Source: Sapria himalayana (taxonomy: Eukaryota; Streptophyta; Magnoliopsida; Malpighiales; Rafflesiaceae). Taken from it: a stretch of 64,000 nt of DNA. Under the pieces are notes generated by a model that searched no databases, was not told the origin of the DNA, and saw only the letters and a program-made list of their open reading frames with translations. The translations under genes were made by a program, and so were the position numbers. The stretch spans positions 124,001 to 188,000 of the forward strand of contig JAREIK010001323.1 in NCBI GenBank assembly GCA_029783825.1, in the 5' to 3' direction. This document shows, piece after piece, positions 1 to 12,100 of this stretch. Each line of letters starts with the position of its first letter. Within the stretch, counting starts at the first letter, position 1.

Positions 1-133
1 CACATACATATACATTGACCAACTTGGGATATTGTTTACGAGGTCACTATTCATTACGATGTATTGCCCAATGTGGTGCACTGTTCATGTAGTCATTATT
101 CATGCGGAATTCATTCATTTGTCTTATATAATA
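1..133 (-). repeat. 3' LTR of a decayed Copia element, cut by the window edge
   Basis: This stretch aligns by eye with 5460-5546: both carry a GATGTATTG block, a GTGGTGCA block and a shared end GTCTTATATAATA. The two copies flank a minus-strand Copia remnant, so this one is its 3' LTR. On the minus strand a purine-rich GGAGAG lies just before the LTR start and may be the polypurine tract. The outer end lies outside the window, so the target duplication cannot be checked. Confidence 0.6.
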
Positions 134-837
134 CTCTCCATTGAATGAACATAATAAAATCAAGAGAAATTATTATAATTGTCTCATTAAAAATCATGCT
201 AGTAAAATTAGTGAGATAAAATTTGGACAAAGGAAGAAAATGTACAATGCACTAACTTCAAATAATACTTTTCCTTATGTTAATATTTTCATGTTAACAT
301 GTTTGCTAGATTTTTATACTAGTGAATTTGTTAAATATTAATTTGTGCAATGTATGTTGCATTATTTTCGAATAATATTGTTGGGCTATAATTGATAAAA
401 GAGAGTTCACATGATTTTTGAATATAGTGGATCATAGATCTTAGCCATATATATTCATTACTTGTCTAATGAATTATAAGAATTTCTGAATGATTTTATG
501 ATGTGGCTATAATTATTTGTTTAATAGATCTTCATGATATGATATTTTCATTATAACTAAAAATATACTTGATTTGCAATCTAATTTTATGTAGATTTAA
601 AAGATAGTCTGCATATGCATATTCAAGTAATTATTACTTTGATTCATTTGAGTAAAATAAATCAATATTGATAGTTTCACAGAGATAAAGTGATACATGT
701 TTGATGTCATTTTAATATCTTCTGGTTGGAGTAGAACTATATCTAGCTAATAAATTAATAAAAAATGATATCTGGACAAGTATAATTAGCAAGATACATA
801 AGTATACTAATAATACTAAGATGTAGTACTTCATGAC

Positions 838-840
<3 letters not shown>

Positions 841-883
<43 letters not shown>
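841..883. repeat. (AC)n microsatellite, about 21 units
   Basis: Uninterrupted AC dinucleotides inside the Copia remnant. A 68-residue minus-strand frame with a run of Val and Cys is only this repeat translated. Confidence 0.98.
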
Positions 884-891
<8 letters not shown>

Positions 892-1589
892 AAATAAATT
901 CTTTTTTCACATCAAGTGATTGAATAACTATTAGATAATATAATAAATGTGCTTTATTCATATTAAATTGTTTTAGAATTTTTTTTAATATATGTTGATT
1001 GATGAATCAATACTTTTTGAAAATGTCTGAACTACTAGCAGAGATAAAATTTTGTTTTATCAAAATCTTTCATTTTGATTTTTTTAATATTCTACTATTT
1101 TTGTGAGGTTTTCAAGAGTTTCATCAAGATTTTAATCATCAATATAGACAATAATAGTCATAAATCTAATTTTTAATTTCTTAATGAAAATATATGGACA
1201 TATAGAGTTATTCACATAATCTTCTCTTAGTAAATATTTACTAAGATGATTATACCACATGCATCTTGATTATTTTAGTTAATATAAAAATTATTGTAAT
1301 TTGATTGAGTATATGTTAAAAGATTTTGTACTTATCGCTTTAGGTAGTTTGAAGCCTTTATGGATTTTCATGTGGACCAATATTAATAAACAGTGATAAT
1401 GTTAATGAGATGCATATCCAGTCTTTTAGAGATTTCTAAACTTATCAAAAAGCAAAATGTAATTGTGATCATGACAAGAGAAAATGCATATCCAATCTTG
1501 GTCTCTGTGAGAAGTCATGAGCTACTAAGTGTACTTTATATCTTATGATATTATTTTTATTGAGTTTTCATATAAATATTCATTTATCC

Positions 1590-2149
1590 TAGAGGTATCA
1601 ACTGGGCCGGGCCAGCCCGACACGAGGCCCGGCACTATTCGGCCGTGCTTGGGCCAGCCTGGCACGGAAATTTCTCGTGCTCGAGCTCGTGCCATGCCGT
1701 GCCAAGGCCAACCGGGCCTCGTGCCATGCCTGGCCCGGCACTGTACCGTGGTCCATTAACACGGTACCTTGGTACGAGCCGCTAAAATCCTAATTTTTTT
1801 AAAATTAGGGTTACTGGGCGCGAAACCCTAATTTTTTTTAAATTAGGGTTTTGGGTACGCTAAAATCCTACTTCTTTTTCAAATTATGGTTTCGACCGTG
1901 CTGAAACCCTAATTTTTTTAAATTAGGGGTTCGGCGCGACGGTGCGCAGCCGAACCCCTAATTTTATTTATATTAGGGATTCGTCTCGACCGGGCCGAAC
2001 CCGGATGATTCGTGCTGCAGGCCCGTGTTGGGTTGAACTCCACAGAATCGTGCCGGGCCAGGCACGGTACGGTAACCATGCCGTGCCTGGCTTGGCACGA
2101 AAGCACAGTCAGGCTGGCCAGACCCGACACGTCCCGTTTGACACCTCTA
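1590..2149. mobile_element. Non-autonomous hAT-like element, copy 1
   Basis: A 560-bp GC-rich island in AT-rich DNA. It starts TAGAGGTATCAACTGGGCC and ends GTTTGACACCTCTA, which are near-matching inverted ends. The flanks ATTTATCC (1582-1589) and ATTTATCT (2150-2157) match at 7 of 8 positions, giving an 8-bp target duplication as made by hAT transposases. The interior has GGCACGG/GGCCCGG-type runs and, at about 1775-1985, a series of AACCCTAATTTT...AAATTAGGGTT hairpins. No transposase is encoded, so it depended on an autonomous relative. It is inserted in the RT region of the minus-strand Copia remnant, and translation resumes in the RT motif on the other side. The superfamily call rests on the target duplication and ends only. 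Confidence 0.85.
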
Positions 2150-5100
2150 ATTTATCTCCAACATACTTTACACTTGCAGGCATTTGGACTATAGATCCAA
2201 AGACTTTGTTTTGCTAGCAAATTTAATTTACAATATATAGTTTCTTTTCATTTTGGTGAATCTTCTCAATATTTACATTCTTCCATAAACATTATTTTAA
2301 GATCTCCGTGCTCATAATAATATTTTGTCCAATATAACATGAAAAAATATTGTCAATAATTATCTTATTTTGGTTTCATCATACCTTAGTTACTACATAA
2401 GTGATAGAGATATCTTTATTTTCGTTAATTTTAAGTATTTGATTCTCATTGATAGCTGAATCATCTGGAGTTTTATTTTGGAATATTTTTTCATCAACTT
2501 TGTATTTTGTATGTTTTGCTCCTTTTCGTATATGATATTTTTTTTTGGAATCAATTGGTCTATCATTCTTTAATCTTTTTATATTATTAGTAGTGATATG
2601 TTGTTCTTCAGGAACATCAATTGTGATAAGAGCATTTGTCGCCAGTATATGTAATTTTATCACTCTTTTTGTGTTAGTAGATATGCTAGGTAGTTGATTT
2701 GTTAAATTTTATAAATGACTTATCTTTTGAAGTTCTTGTTCACATTGATTCTTGTGAAAATTATAATGAGATAATGATAATTTATTCCAGCTAATATCTT
2801 TTTTCAGCTGTTTAGTTTTTTCCCCTAATGTCGAGAAAATTATTTCATCAAAATGACTATTGGCTTAATGTGTAGTAATTAAATCTCATGTAGATGGTTC
2901 ATGATATTTAATTACAGATGAAGATTTATACTCAATATATATTTCTAATCTTTTTTGATACTTATCTTGGTGTGTTATGATGGAGCAATTGGAATATAAA
3001 CCATACATTCAAAAATTCTTTGAATAAAAATATCTAGTTCTTGACTATAAACAAATTGTATGTGGAGAATTTATGATAACTTATTGGCCTGATACGAATA
3101 AGTCTTGCTGCATGTAAAATAGTGTCTCCATGCTAATATCGGAAGCTTTGCTATTATATGTAACGGTCTAGCAACTAGTTGAATTTTTTTATGAATGATT
3201 CTGCAAGATCATTCCGAGTATGAACATTTACTACAGGATATTCAACACTTATTCCAATAATATTATAATAATTATTTAATGCTTAAGAAATGAACTCACT
3301 AACATTATCAAGTCATATTTTTTTTTAATTGGAATATTTGGAAAGTGAGGCCATAGGCATATTTGTTAAGATATTAATCTTGCAAACACAAAGTTGCGAG
3401 TTGACAATTAGCTTACATTTGATAATCTATTGAATGAATTAATTTTTCTTTGAGCAAGTGTCACATGAGAAATTCATTGGATTGTAATATTTTTTGGTTG
3501 TTTAATGAATGTTCACATGAATTCTTTATAATCCTCTGAAACATAATTGAATTGGGATGATCCAATTGATTATGCAATACTATAAATTCATGGTTATTAG
3601 TGAACTCCTGGTTCACTATAGCACGTATCTAAATGTTATTTTTAATGGTGTTTTATAAACCAGAAGAAAATGTATGTAATTTTGCTAGCATACTTTTCTT
3701 GCCTGAAATAATAGTTGTAATATGCAAATATTTAACTTTTCCTTCATTTTTTGTCTCGGCATGATATTTATTCTTATGAATATCCTTCAAATTCAATAAG
3801 TTTTGTTGAAATTTTTTAGAATATAAGGTATCATTAATTATAATGTGGTTTCATTAGACAATATGATATGCACTCTTTTAAAGCTTTTAAATAACTTTGC
3901 ACTATCACAAATTATACTTACTTTTGCTGTTTGCCTTTTAATGAGGGGAAATATTTCAAAATTGAGTATAGTATGGGTTATTGCATTGTCCACAAGGTGC
4001 AAACTTTTTGTTATCAATAAAATTTTTACTTAATGATAATGTCATTGAAAGAGTTACATGTATCAAAGTATAAATAAATAAATGAATAATAATATATAGA
4101 AAATGTGATGAAAAAGTTTTAATTAATATTGTATCTAACACATAAAATTAAATAATACTTATTTTACTATTTAGCAATTTATTTGACAGCATAAATATTA
4201 CATAGATGTTTATAACATTCTTTTTAATATGATCATTGTTGGATATTATTATTATTAATCAAATAATGAATATTATTCTTTTATTCGATAAAAAAATTTG
4301 TTACATTCAGATGAGTAATGTCATTAAATTGTGTATTAGAAGGATCATCCTACAATGGTAACATTAGTTTTTTATTTGAATTTTTATTGTAGTCCTTTTT
4401 ATTTTTATTAATTTTATTCTCATTTCTCTCCCATTTTAGGTGGCGAGATAAATTTTTGAAATAATTATCCTGAATACTAAATTGACATGAACATTCTCGG
4501 CCACGTCCATGCCTACGGCCACCACCATGTTCCTGAGTTTGAAAATGATGTTGATATGTAGTCACTTTCATTTTAGGGAATAGAGGAGAACTAGTTGGAC
4601 GTGCGTCATGATTTTTCATTTGAAGCTCATTATTTTGTTCAACCGCAAGGAGACAAATAATAATTTAAAATATTTCTTGAAGTCTTATTCATGGTGTTGC
4701 TGTTGCAAGAATCAATTTGAGGAATGAAAAGTGAAAAATGACTTTTTCAACATATCTTGATTAGTGACTTTCTTTCCGCATAATTTTAATTGGGAACTAA
4801 TTTAAAATATAACTAAATTATATTCAATTACAATCTTATAATCTTGCAGGCATAACTGTATTCATTTATAACGAGTTTTGGGGATAATAACCATCTTCTG
4901 GTTGTCATATCTTTTTTGTAGGTTATTCTAATGTTAAAGAGGATCTTTGATCATTAAATATTTAGATTTTAGTCCTTCATGATGGTGATATCGAATAAAA
5001 ATCTTTGTTTTTGTTTTCTCATGATCAGATGCGTTATTATCATCTATAATGGTATCGCCAAGGGCATTAGCTTCCAATTGAATTTCAACATCAAGTGAAT

Positions 5101-5290
5101 TTATCGATTAATTTAAGATAAAAAAAATAGACAAAACTTAATTGTTTATTAACTAAATAAGTATTTATATTAGTTAATCAATCAAGAACAAAGAAAATTT
5201 TATTAATCTTTTATCACATTTTGTTGTCAACAACTGATCAGAGAAATATATTACAAAATATATTACAAAATAACTGTAGAATTATAATTA

Positions 5291-5548
5291 AAACTTTCAA
5301 ATGGGAATATAGAGAGAGTGAGAGATTAGAGAGAATTCAGAGAAACTTTTTCTTTTGATTTCAAGTTATACCTTTCATATGGAACTAAGGTCATTATATA
5401 GTTTTTTTGAAAGCTCTTATTCACACTGTTCACACACTGTTCACACGTGCAGCTGCAATGTTCAACGTGGTCTCTATTCACCCATGATGTATTGTTCATT
5501 GTGGTGCATTGTTCACATGATGTTCATTCACATGTCTTATATAATATT
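5291..5548 (-). repeat. 5' LTR of the minus-strand Copia remnant
   Basis: Its right part (5460-5546) aligns with window positions 40-133, as expected for the second LTR. The left boundary is approximate. Repeated TTCACAC(TG) motifs occur at 5420-5445. Divergence from the other copy is large, with several indels, so the element is old. Confidence 0.55.
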
Positions 5549-6041
5549 AAGTTTAATTTTGAGATAAAAAATATTTAAAAGTGTTTGAGAGTAAAGAGAG
5601 TAATTTTTGGTGTGATGACAAGAAATTTTTATCCAATGGTATTTGGTATTGGTTTTGAGACTCATTATATGCAGTCTCTAAGATATTTGGAATTAAAATT
5701 GTCAAAATGTTAACTTATCGTATACCTCATTCTAAGTGAATGCTTTGTGCACTGGGTATGATGCCGATCTCAAAATCTTGTGTTTCCTTTTATAACATGA
5801 AAAGAGACTTATAACATGCAAAATATGAAGAAAATATTCTAAGGTCTTGACTTCAGTTTAAAAAGTATGATCCTGAAAATGTAAAATAAAAAAAATAATT
5901 TGTAGGAAATTTGAATCTATTCCAAAAACTTTGTGCTGATCTTTTTTTAATATTTTTATTTTCTTGTTGGTTAAAATTAGAATTGCATAGTGTATAAAAG
6001 CAACTACATGAACTCTTTCTGAATGCATATTTTTTTTACAG
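5549..6041. other. VHA-H intron end, no other gene seen
   Basis: AT-rich intron sequence up to the TTTTTTTTACAG acceptor of the first visible VHA-H exon. A short piece near 5725-5775 (CACTGGGTATGAT) resembles the start of the SINE-like repeat family found at 6589 and elsewhere, in reverse orientation. A 146-residue minus-strand frame here overlaps the real exon antisense and has no recognisable domain. Confidence 0.6.
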
Positions 6042-6144
6042 GATGGTACTGCATATGTTGGAGTATTTGTTAGCATCTTGTGCAATGTATTTAAGGAGGA
6101 AACCCTTGAATATGTTCTGGCCTTAATTGATGAAATGTTAACCG
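6042..6144 (+). CDS. VHA-H: VHA-H exon A (first visible)
   Basis: Follows the acceptor TTTTTTACAG and opens in phase 0 with [31 protein letters not shown] follows. It ends ACCG before GTAAGA. It corresponds to about residues 53-87 of the plant protein, in the first helical repeats of the N-domain. The preceding exons, with the start codon, are not found between 1 and 6041. Confidence 0.93.
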
Positions 6145-9100
6145 GTAAGAATGTCTTCCTGTTTCGATTGCATCTTTTAATATATTTACTTATTTTTTTA
6201 TTTTCATTGATAGCAAACCCAAAAAGAGCTAGATTGTTCCATAACAAGTCCCTTGCTGATGAGGTTGTGCATGAACCATTCTTAAGTTGAGTACTCAAAA
6301 AAAAGTTTCACTTTGTTTTATGTTCTGATTTGTGCAATATTGTTGAGTCCCTTATCCTTATTTTATAGACATAGAGCATGTTTGTTTGGAGTTCAAAATC
6401 ATTTTGTTACAGTGAAACATGAATTGTGTCGCTTAAGTTTTCTTTTTTATGTATAATTTTTGTTCATGATCACCACAATGATAAGCTAGAAAGCATCAGG
6501 GTGCTATTGTTTTTGCATAGCAATTACTTAGGCTGACTATTCAATAGTGGAGTGCCATAGTATTGATGATTTATTATCATTAAAAAAAGTCATATTTAGT
6601 GCATAATGTTCTGCTTGGTATAAGATATGAGAGATGTTAATACCGTGATAGTCTGATCTACAAAAATTAGAGATGTATCTAATGAGTTTTAAGCTTGAGA
6701 TCTATTGCTTTTGAATGAAGATACTCGTCATTATACAGAGACATAACCTCGTATTCATTATCATTACTAACCTTTAATCTTATGCTAGTTTCGATTTGTT
6801 TTATGATTTATTTTTCTTTTCTAGTTTTATTTTAAAGTTTTATGTTAAACTGAATTAACAAATAGAATGATTATTTGAGTTTTGTTGTTGCATACGGGGA
6901 TGCTATTGTGTTGAGTACATGTTCTATCTTGAGTACATGTTCTATCCCATCTCCAATGGGTTAGACATGAAATTTAAGTAAGCAAGTTGTTAGTGGATTT
7001 GAAATTTTTTTGAAACTCTCTTTTGTGTTAGATTACTGCCTTATCTTGCCTCATCACAGCTTGATTATTTTTAAAAATAATTATAAAAATTTAATTTTGA
7101 CATGCATTTTTTCTCTTTAACTATACTCTGCAATAGTTTTTTTGACATGCATGTTTTTTACACTAAAGTTTTATTATAATTTATTTTTGCTTAATAATTT
7201 TAATAAATAACAAAATTATAATTCATTGGCATTTTGATGTTTTTGTGAAGGATTGGTGGATAATGCAAATGACTTCTCTGAAAATTGAGTGAAATGATTT
7301 TTTTTAATGTCTCTACCATTAAAATTTATTCTAGATGTTTGGTTATTATTGAACTTACTTTTTTTATATTCTCAGTTTGGATATTTATAAATGATAAACT
7401 TGATTTATGAAACCAAACACAAAGTGAGTGACTTTTAATAACAACGAGATATGTTAGTTACAAAAAATATACTATAATTATCTATTCAATGTATCTAGAG
7501 TGTATTAGTCATAATTTATTCTATTTGATTAATTCAAATATTTAGAGTTCATATATGATTACTTTACATGATTATTTGAGATATTTAATTTATTTATTGA
7601 TGATTATATTATATATACTTGATTATGTATTTTTATAAAATTTTATTAAATGACAAAAATATCATTTGTATGTAATATTAAAATGTTAAGAAGTGATGAT
7701 ATTTTAGAATATATCTCACTTTAGTTTTCTTATTTTTTTGAAGGATAATAAGATGATTTATTTGATATTATGTGATTGCACTCTTGCGCATAATGAGGTT
7801 GTTGATATGAAAAATAAATATTTGAATGAAAAGACTAAAATACTTATAATACATATAAGTTTTCTTAGATATTTTTATAGACAAATGATATTAATTATTA
7901 ACTTTTTTGATTAATTAGATATTATTTTTTGTTCTTAAATGTTGTTTCTTATATCAACTTATATATTTAAAAAGTTTTTTTTTTCATATTTTACTCAAGA
8001 ATTTTTGATTTTCTTCATTATTTATCTTTTGGTAGAGAAAAGATGGTTGTACATACTATAAAACATGTATTCCTTGGATATTCTAATATTTAGAAGGGTT
8101 AAAAGTGTTGACATAAATTATCAGAATTATTATAAGTATTATTTTGATATTCTTCAAGATAAGTTTATTCCAAGTACTCAATTTAAGAAAACATACGTGT
8201 AGATATGGTAGTGTTTAGATCTTTATTAGGTTTAATTGTTATACTCACAAAGTGATAATTGAACATGTCATTGTATTTGATGCTATCACCATAATTAATC
8301 TTGAGTAGAGTGGTGAAATATCATCTACTAACTATAGCTTTGTTGAGGTTCCTGGTAGTGTGAATGTGGAGGTGGCATCTACTGAGAGTGTCTTAAAAGA
8401 CACCAAATATGAGTATTCTCATATGAAGAGATTAAAGTTTGAAGACTTGATGATCCTAACATAAAGTTTACACTAGACATATATGTCCTTAATATTTTCT
8501 TGTCAAGCCATCAATTATCAGATGATCTAATTGAGAGTGTAGACTTGGATCTTTTGATTGCTCTATAAAAGAAATAAGCAATGTCTTCAATCAAATATTT
8601 TTTATCATAGCTACTTTTTTATCTTATTTTAATATTATATATTTTAGTTTTTTAATTTATTTTGATAGTTATTGTATCTCATATACTTTGTTGGAGGCAT
8701 TTAGTCATTGAGGATGATGACAAGTTATTTTTGTTGACATACGTGTAATTATTTCTAATAACACATGAGATTTTTTTTTAATTTCCAGGTAAATTTATAG
8801 TAGAATTTAAGTGAGTGTATATGGTGAACACTAAATCTAAAAAGATGATTAATCGATTTAAGGCTAAGCTGATTGTGAAAGTTTCATATAAACTTAAGAT
8901 GTAAATTATTATGATATTTTTTGTGTGTCTAATATTACTATTATTAGATTATTATTTTTGTTGATACTTCACACATATTATTATTTATCAGGTAGAAGTG
9001 AAAATTATACTTTTTTCATGTTGATCTGGAGGATAATGTATTTATGCAACAACCTTCAAATTTTACCACCCACGGCAGTGCACGTATGGTTTGTACACTA

Positions 9101-12100
9101 TAGATGGGGTTTTATGGGCATAAGTAATCTCTTAGGGCATAATTCAACAATTTTTTTTTAGTAATTATTATTTTTGATTCTAAGAGATGCGTGTTAGATT
9201 ATTCTTATTTTTGTCTTTGTGGTTTAAGAGATAATATATGATATTCTTATTACTAGTGATGATCAGTTGGAAATATCTCAATTGAATATATTTCTGCAGA
9301 CTGAATTCTAGATGAAAGATTTTAGATATTTTAAGTATTTTATAGGTTTTGCGGTTGCTTATTCAAGAAGTCTTTTTTAGAGAAGATATCTATAGATATT
9401 TTATTTGAGCTTGGCATGATAAGTAATCTATTGGTCAATTCATCAATTAATTTGAATATTGACTCATCCATAAATATTGATATTTTGTTAATTATTTACA
9501 GTAGTCTCCTGTTTAAGTACGCAACTTGAACCTTAGATGTTAGTGCGTACTTTAGACTCTTCACTTCCAAATCACTTGCTTTTTGTTACAAATTCGAAGA
9601 AACCTAATGGCAAGCATTTGAATGAATCCCAACACTGCGATATCATTTCAAAACTCAGTAAGATGAACCCTCCAAGCAAACGTGCTTTAGCACGTGAGTA
9701 CGACATTAGCGAAGGCTCTATCCGAAAAGTTTGGGAGAAATGAGAGTCGATTCTAGAGCGATCAGCTTTGCTCTCTAAAAAAATAATGGAGAAAACCTTC
9801 CGTGCTTCAGTCGGAAGATTTACCGAACTTGAAGATATTCTGTACATCTGGATTGACAATATGCATTGTGTCAGACTATTAGTTCTACCATCTCCCACCA
9901 TTGCCAAAGCAAAAAGCATTGTTTCTACTTTATCGATCTCAGAATTAGATTTCAAGGCATCGTGGCAATGAGTTAGTCGTTTCTGGGCACGTCAAAGTCT
10001 ATAGAAAATACTTCTCCATGGAGAAGGAGCTGAGGTTGACAAATGCGATCTGGAATTGTTATCAGCTTTAGAAGAGTTATACTCTATCATCGCTCAATAT
10101 AACCTTGAGAATGTCTACAACATGGACGAGACCAACTTGTTTTTTCTGTTTGCTTCCTAGATGTACCTTTCTGATGTTGAACGAGGACATTTCAAGCATT
10201 AGAGATAAACAGAAAGCCAAAGATCATGCTTCTCTAATAGTCTGCGCCAACGCATCTGGAACACATAAAATTCCATGCGTATTGATTGGAAAGTCAAAAG
10301 AGCCAGTGTATATTAAAGACCGTTTGTGGCCAGTTCCTTATTTCAATCAAGCGAAAGCATGGATGGATGTGGAAATGGTTCAGTGAGGTCTTTGTTTCGT
10401 AAGTCAAAAAATGAACCGGTCGCCCCGTTCTTTTGTTGATGGATAATGTGCCGGGACACTTTGATGCCTTTGAACGTGACAACATCCATATCATTTTCTT
10501 TCTGCTAAACTGTATCGGTTGGAAACAGCCATGTGATATGAGAATCATCGTAGCTCTCAAGAAATGCTACAAGTATCTATATCTCAAGGATGTCCTTGAC
10601 TTTTACGAGCTTGATGGGGAGTCAAAGCAGCGAAAAAGGGATCTTGGAAAATGCTTACGACGAGGTGCACCAGGAGTTTTGTATGGAAATTCATTACACC
10701 TACTTGATGCCACATGCAATGTCAAAGAAGCCCGAGGTTCCGTCTCATCCAGCTCTATCAAAAATGCTTTCAGTAAGGCGGAGCTAACGAACCTGGAACT
10801 AGAACTAGAAGCTAAAAAGGAAGATGACTGCGTAGCTACTTAGTTATTCAGAGTCATTGGATTCTCAAATATTTCGATCAATCAATTAGAATTGGAAGAA
10901 TTTGTTCATATTGATGACGAGAACAATGCAGAATATGCCTCGGCAGTGTTGGAAGACATCGAAGAAGTGATGGAATTGATAAAGATTGCGGAAGAAGTAG
11001 TTGATGAAGATAACGATGTTACTCAGCAAGAGCCGAATGTTGGTTTAGTAGATACAATTCAATTTCAGGGATTCGAAGCTTTGTATAAGCGGATTCTCGA
11101 TATTGAAGATCAACAATTCTGTTTTGACGTTCAGGCAAAAGCTGAAGAAGCATTCGATGATCTCAAAAAATCTTTTGAGCAGTTCCAGTGCAAGATCTGG
11201 ATTGTTGTCCTCAAAGCAAAATGCAAAAAAAAAAATCAAAACCTGTGCCAGATAATGATTCATGATATGTTTCATTGACAAATATTGTATCCTAAAATTT
11301 TTGGCATAAAATGTGTACTTAATCAGGATGCATACTTAAACGGGTGCGTACTTAAGTAGGAGGTTACTGTAATATAAAATAAAATTGTATGGAAACTTAA
11401 CTATTTAATAGGTATTAGACCCGATATAATATTTATTATTAGTATAATTAGTTATTTTTTTTTTTGATTTTTTCATATTAATTCATATCAATATAGTTCT
11501 TATGATTCTTAGATGTATGAAGAGAATTCTATGATATGAGATTTTTTTCAGAGATCATGGACACTTGAGTATAGGTCTACTTTGATAGTAGCTGGATTTC
11601 TTTGATTATAAAGAAGAGATTTATGATTATATTTTATATTTTTTTGAAGAAATTTTATCTTCTTAAAAAAGTAACAAGTAGACTGTTGTTTTCATATCGA
11701 GTCTAAAGGTAAAGTATAAGATTATAATATTTGTTGATTGTAAGTTTCAATGAATAGATCATTTTTTAGAAGAATTGAGTTTATTAGTCTAAAAGTCAAT
11801 AATACTTTATTATGATAGCTAGGCATCATGATACATTACTATTAATTTAATATTTTGTAAATGAATTAAGCACATTAAAATTAATTATTATTTGAGAAAA
11901 AATTTAGGATGATTTTATTGTTACATATGTGTTTACCAGTGATAAGATTTCAAATATATTCACGATGATTTTTAGAGATCATAAATGTATTTCCTTTTCT
12001 GCATGCTAGATATTTGTGATATGTATTTATTAATTTAATGAGAAATCATAATGTTTATCATATATTATATTTTAGTTTAGTTTATTTTATTTATTTTATT

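Larger units (their letters stand above)
134..5290 (-). mobile_element. Decayed Copia LTR retrotransposon, internal region
   Basis: Minus-strand translation gives Copia-like segments in the expected order, read from high to low coordinate. First is an RG-rich gag C-terminus (4619-4350, with GGGRRHGRGR), then the protease/integrase junction (about 3950-3600, with ISGKKSMLAKLHTFSSGLY). The integrase C-terminal part follows (about 3245-2900, with ARPLHIIAKLP), then the integrase/RT linker (2663-2379, with DRPIDSKKKYHIRKGAKHTK), and RT fragments (about 2380-2150 and 1589-1100, the second with LVAHDFSQRP). Stops and frameshifts are frequent throughout, and only the 94-residue linker frame remains open. 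A hAT-like element interrupts the RT at 1590-2149. The element lies upstream of the first visible VHA-H exon, presumably in an intron and in antisense. It cannot be active. Confidence 0.8.

Noticed and set aside
755..961. A 68-residue minus-strand frame with Val/Cys repeats
   Set aside because: It is the (AC)n microsatellite translated.
1775..1985. CCCTAAT/ATTAGGG words suggesting interstitial telomeric repeats
   Set aside because: The plant telomere unit is CCCTAAA in head-to-tail array. Here the words are CCCTAAT in facing pairs, forming hairpins within a transposon.
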